A stretch of 64,000 bases of DNA, taken from an uncultured Candidatus Nitrosopumilus sp. Lineage in GTDB: Archaea > Thermoproteota > Nitrososphaeria > Nitrososphaerales > Nitrosopumilaceae. Made by a program: the position numbers and the translations under genes. Shown piece by piece: positions 61,652 through 64,000 of this stretch. Every line of letters starts with the position of its first letter. Position 1 is the first letter of the stretch. The notes under the pieces were generated by a model. It was given only the letters and a program-made list of their open reading frames with translations, made no database searches and was not told the DNA's origin. Where the stretch lies: positions 992,001-1,056,000 of the forward strand of contig OX638319.1 in assembly GCA_951812655.1 (NCBI GenBank). The letters run 5' to 3'.

Positions 61652-62445
61652 CGGCCTCTGTTGATATTACTACCGATGTAGACTCTTTACGCTCTGAAAT
61701 ACGAGACAAAAGTGTACGGGTCATAGATGTTAGGAGGGAGAACGATTACAAGCAGGATCACATACCAAACGCCGTGAATTTACCTTTGGCCCATTTGTTA
61801 TCCGATGATAGTCCTGAACGTGTACTGAAGATTGTGAATTCTTTGGGAATCGACGATGAGACTTCTGTAGTTGTATATGATGACACTTTTGGAGCTCTTG
61901 CATCTCGGGTTGCTTGGACCTTGGAGTACCTTGGACATTCTGATGTGACCTTGCTGGAAACCACTTTCAGTAATTGGAAGTCGATAGGTTTGGAAAGTGA
62001 TTCTGCAATTCCCGAAATACAGAAAAAACAGCATTCTATGAAACTACGATCTGATATTTTGGCAACATCCGATTATTTGGAAACCGCAAAAACACGTGAT
62101 GACGTAATATTGATAGATAATCGTGAAAGGTTGAATTTCCTTGAGCAGCACATTCCTGGGGCAATCAGTCTTCCTTATAGGACTCTTGCAACCTCGGATA
62201 AGATTTTACGTTCAAAAGAAGACATGAAGAGATTACTTGACAATCGCGGTGTTGCTGGCGATTCAGAAATCATAACGTACTGTGGAAGTGTTGGGACTCT
62301 GTCTGGACTCGCATATTATGCGTTAAAATCTGTTGGGCTTCCTAACGCAAAGCTGTACGTTCGCTCGTTCAAAGAGTGGAAAAACCTTGCAAAACCTACT
62401 GAAAAACAGGAGGATGCAAGCTATTGGGATTTATCCGCAGAATGA
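61648..62445 (+). CDS. Two-domain rhodanese-like sulfurtransferase
   Basis: About 265 residues from TTG 61648 (ATG 61639 is an alternative). Two rhodanese domains: the inactive N-terminal one (VRVIDVRRENDYKQDHIPNA) and a C-terminal one with the active-site Cys in IITYCGSVGTLSGLAYY. It moves sulfane sulfur (thiosulfate or 3-mercaptopyruvate type). It overlaps the siroheme reductase by 4 nt and is surely co-translated, placing it in inorganic sulfur assimilation or cyanide/thiosulfate handling. Confidence 0.9.
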   Translation: MTASVDITTDVDSLRSEIRDKSVRVIDVRRENDYKQDHIPNAVNLPLAHLLSDDSPERVLKIVNSLGIDDETSVVVYDDTFGALASRVAWTLEYLGHSDVTLLETTFSNWKSIGLESDSAIPEIQKKQHSMKLRSDILATSDYLETAKTRDDVILIDNRERLNFLEQHIPGAISLPYRTLATSDKILRSKEDMKRLLDNRGVAGDSEIITYCGSVGTLSGLAYYALKSVGLPNAKLYVRSFKEWKNLAKPTEKQEDASYWDLSAE

Positions 62446-63570
62446 TCAGTCTACTTCGCTTCTGAGTTTTTTTGTCACAGTGCCTTCTATGTTGTTAAAC
62501 AAAACCAACATGCTCTCTTTGTTGTCTTTTATGTAATCCACTCCCCTGTCTTTGATTCTGATTTTCCACAGTCTGATTTCCCTGTGTTCGTCAAAGAAGT
62601 TTTCTATCATCTGTTCACCTGATTTTGTTGGGTCTATGAATACTTCGAAGAGCTCCAGAGTTTTTTCCACATCCTCCTCCTCTATCGATTCCTTTACAGA
62701 ATGGATTGCTTGACTCAACTCTTTTAGATTTTTGACTGGTTTTGGTAAAGTTTTTCTGGTGATTCCGAACAATCCTTTTTTCTCTTTTCCCATTTTCTCT
62801 GCAATGTTGTCGGCTAGATCGTAGATTGGAATTTTACTCAAGCCGTCCCTCTTTTCATTTTGTACGATGAGGCCTTTCTCCAATAGTTTTCTAAGTGCCG
62901 TTTCCGCATCCACCTTGTCTAAAAATGTCGTCCAAACAATTGCACCCAATGTGTGGTATCCCTGTCTGATTGACTCAAGTACTACGACTTCTTCAATTCT
63001 CTTGAAGCCCTCTTCTATCCTTACGTTGACAAAGTCTTTGTCTCTGATTGATTTTCTTGCATTTTTGACATCCACCTCAATCGAACGCTTCAGTGCCTCT
63101 AGTGCTTCTGGAACTTGATTTAGTAATGAAAGGAAGCATGCTTGATTGTACAATGCCATTCCGTATGTTGGATCTGATTCAATTGATTTCTGAACTGCGG
63201 ATAATGCCTTGGAATAGTTCTTTTGTTCATAATGCACCAATGCCTTCAAATTCCATGCCTCTGGGTTTGTAACATCTATGTCCAAAATCTTATCATATAC
63301 TTTTAGGGCCTGACTATAGTCTTCTAGATGGAATCTTGCATATCCCAATTTCATCAGGGTTTCAACATTGTCTGGCTCTATTCTTAAAGCCTGTTCAAAA
63401 ACGTCAATGGCTTCTTCAAGCTTTTCATCGGCCATAAGGTTGATTCCTTTTTTAAATAATTTTTTACGATTATAATCTACATCTACTAAGCTTCTTTCAT
63501 TAGGAATTGTCTTCTCAATTTTTACTTCCTCTGTCTTATCTTTTGATTTCTTGGCGAAAAGCTTCTTCAC
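62446..63570 (-). CDS. TPR-repeat protein with C-terminal helical domain
   Basis: 374 residues, cytoplasmic. A basic N-terminus precedes about four TPR repeats (GINLMADEKLEEAIDVFEQA; YARFHLEDYSQALKVYDKI; LVHYEQKNYSKALSAVQKSI; YNQACFLSLLNQVPEALEAL), then a winged-helix-like region (VDAETALRKLLEKGLIVQN) and a charged helical tail. A scaffold for protein interaction is likely; partner unknown. Its stop abuts the rhodanese stop (TGATCA). Confidence 0.8.
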   Translation of the reverse strand: MKKLFAKKSKDKTEEVKIEKTIPNERSLVDVDYNRKKLFKKGINLMADEKLEEAIDVFEQALRIEPDNVETLMKLGYARFHLEDYSQALKVYDKILDIDVTNPEAWNLKALVHYEQKNYSKALSAVQKSIESDPTYGMALYNQACFLSLLNQVPEALEALKRSIEVDVKNARKSIRDKDFVNVRIEEGFKRIEEVVVLESIRQGYHTLGAIVWTTFLDKVDAETALRKLLEKGLIVQNEKRDGLSKIPIYDLADNIAEKMGKEKKGLFGITRKTLPKPVKNLKELSQAIHSVKESIEEEDVEKTLELFEVFIDPTKSGEQMIENFFDEHREIRLWKIRIKDRGVDYIKDNKESMLVLFNNIEGTVTKKLRSEVD

Positions 63571-63696
63571 AGCTCAGATGGGGTTTTATCTAGATAAATA
63601 CCAAGTGATATGGAAAATTTACCTAGTTGACGCTTCTGAAACGCTGTTCAACCAGCGATCTAAATACAAAAATACTTGAAATACACTCAAACGATT

Positions 63697-64000
63697 GTGT
63701 CATCTCAACCTAGATTAGAGATTCAAGGAAAGGCACCTTTTAAGCAATCTGGTGTATATGAAGCTCAGATCGCAATTTCCGACACTAAACCTTCTGATGA
63801 TGATATTAGAAATAAACAATTCTCCTTTCTGTGGCGAGGCAATTTCCACCTGAGGGTTAAGGATGGCGTTTTTTCTGAAACCATTGGAAATCCGTCTAAC
63901 CCCCTACCAATCTCTATTGCAAATTTAGATAAAGTTTGGATTGTTGTTACAGACCTATTTTCTTCACTTCATTCTATTTTTGATGTCCCTTTGACAAGTT
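63697..64000 (+). CDS. Partial gene running off the right edge
   Basis: From GTG 63697 the frame stays open for 101 codons to the end of the window. The product begins MSSQPRLEIQGKAPFKQSG and contains FSFLWRGNFHLRVKDGVFSE and LDKVWIVVTDLFSSLHS, a beta-rich pattern like repeated surface or structural domains of thaumarchaeal proteins. The family is not established. The C-terminus lies outside. Confidence 0.7.
   Translation, partial: MSSQPRLEIQGKAPFKQSGVYEAQIAISDTKPSDDDIRNKQFSFLWRGNFHLRVKDGVFSETIGNPSNPLPISIANLDKVWIVVTDLFSSLHSIFDVPLTS

Noticed and set aside
1-64000. CRISPR arrays, rRNA operons, insertion sequences, prophage genes, replication origin
   Set aside because: No repeat-spacer arrays, transposase, integrase, rRNA-like blocks or origin-type repeat clusters were seen.

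Overview
The window is archaeal and reads as a marine, ammonia-oxidising-type Nitrososphaerota (Thaumarchaeota, Nitrosopumilus/Nitrosarchaeum-like) chromosome. It is AT-rich and gene-dense. It carries archaeal information-processing genes (TBP, TFB, aIF1, Alba, Sec61-beta, deoxyhypusine synthase, archaeal-type ProS, type II MetAP, Tsr3), archaeal lipid and cofactor genes (geranylgeranyl reductase, inositol-1-phosphate synthase, CofC/CofD/CofE) and an archaeosortase-family protein. Many genes start on TTG or GTG with a TATA-like box centred about 26-28 nt upstream, which implies leaderless or near-leaderless mRNAs. I saw no rRNA, CRISPR array, insertion sequence or prophage. No lineage marker such as amo genes is present, so the genus is inferred from protein style.

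Layout. 0-10 kb: a secreted coiled-coil protein, a tRNA-binding-fold protein, TBP, then an accessory stretch (3.8-6.1 kb) of very small, tightly coupled genes, several with Cys/His zinc-ligand patterns. After this come a DUF1512 membrane protein, zinc ribbons, methionine aminopeptidase, tRNA-Pro(TGG) and small proteins including a likely secreted mini-peptide. 10-30 kb: a 1.1 kresidue lamin-tail/repeat surface protein, Tsr3, a membrane-anchored peptide-binding protein, a nuclease-fold protein, DUF2070 followed by Sec61-beta and UPF0148, aIF1, a CPBP protease, TFB, CofC-CofD, two large secreted proteins, a methyltransferase and a decayed small gene. 30-39 kb: geranylgeranyl reductase, small zinc-finger and HEPN-like proteins, a beta-hydroxyacid dehydrogenase, a DsbA-like/membrane/archaeosortase cluster, DNA polymerase IV, and an Alba protein with a long Pro-Glu repeat tail. 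39-53 kb: LysE, PAC2, deoxyhypusine synthase, Ino1, a nitrilase-family enzyme, SMC, an Opp-type ATPase, EgtD facing EgtB (ergothioneine), ProS and SerB. 53-64 kb: CofE, a PHP protein, TusA-like and cysteine-synthase-like proteins, thioredoxin reductase, Thi4, a siroheme sulfite/nitrite reductase with rhodanese, a TPR protein, and a partial gene at the right edge.

How it fits together. Three functional threads recur: F420 biosynthesis (cofC, cofD, cofE at two sites); sulfur and thiol metabolism (siroheme reductase-rhodanese, TusA-cysteine synthase, Thi4, EgtB/EgtD, TrxB, DsbA-like protein); and cell-surface assembly (several large secreted proteins, Sec61-beta, archaeosortase, substrate-binding protein). 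A striking structural feature is the number of convergent gene pairs with no spacer. Five pairs share a 4-nt YTAR sequence that is a stop codon on both strands.
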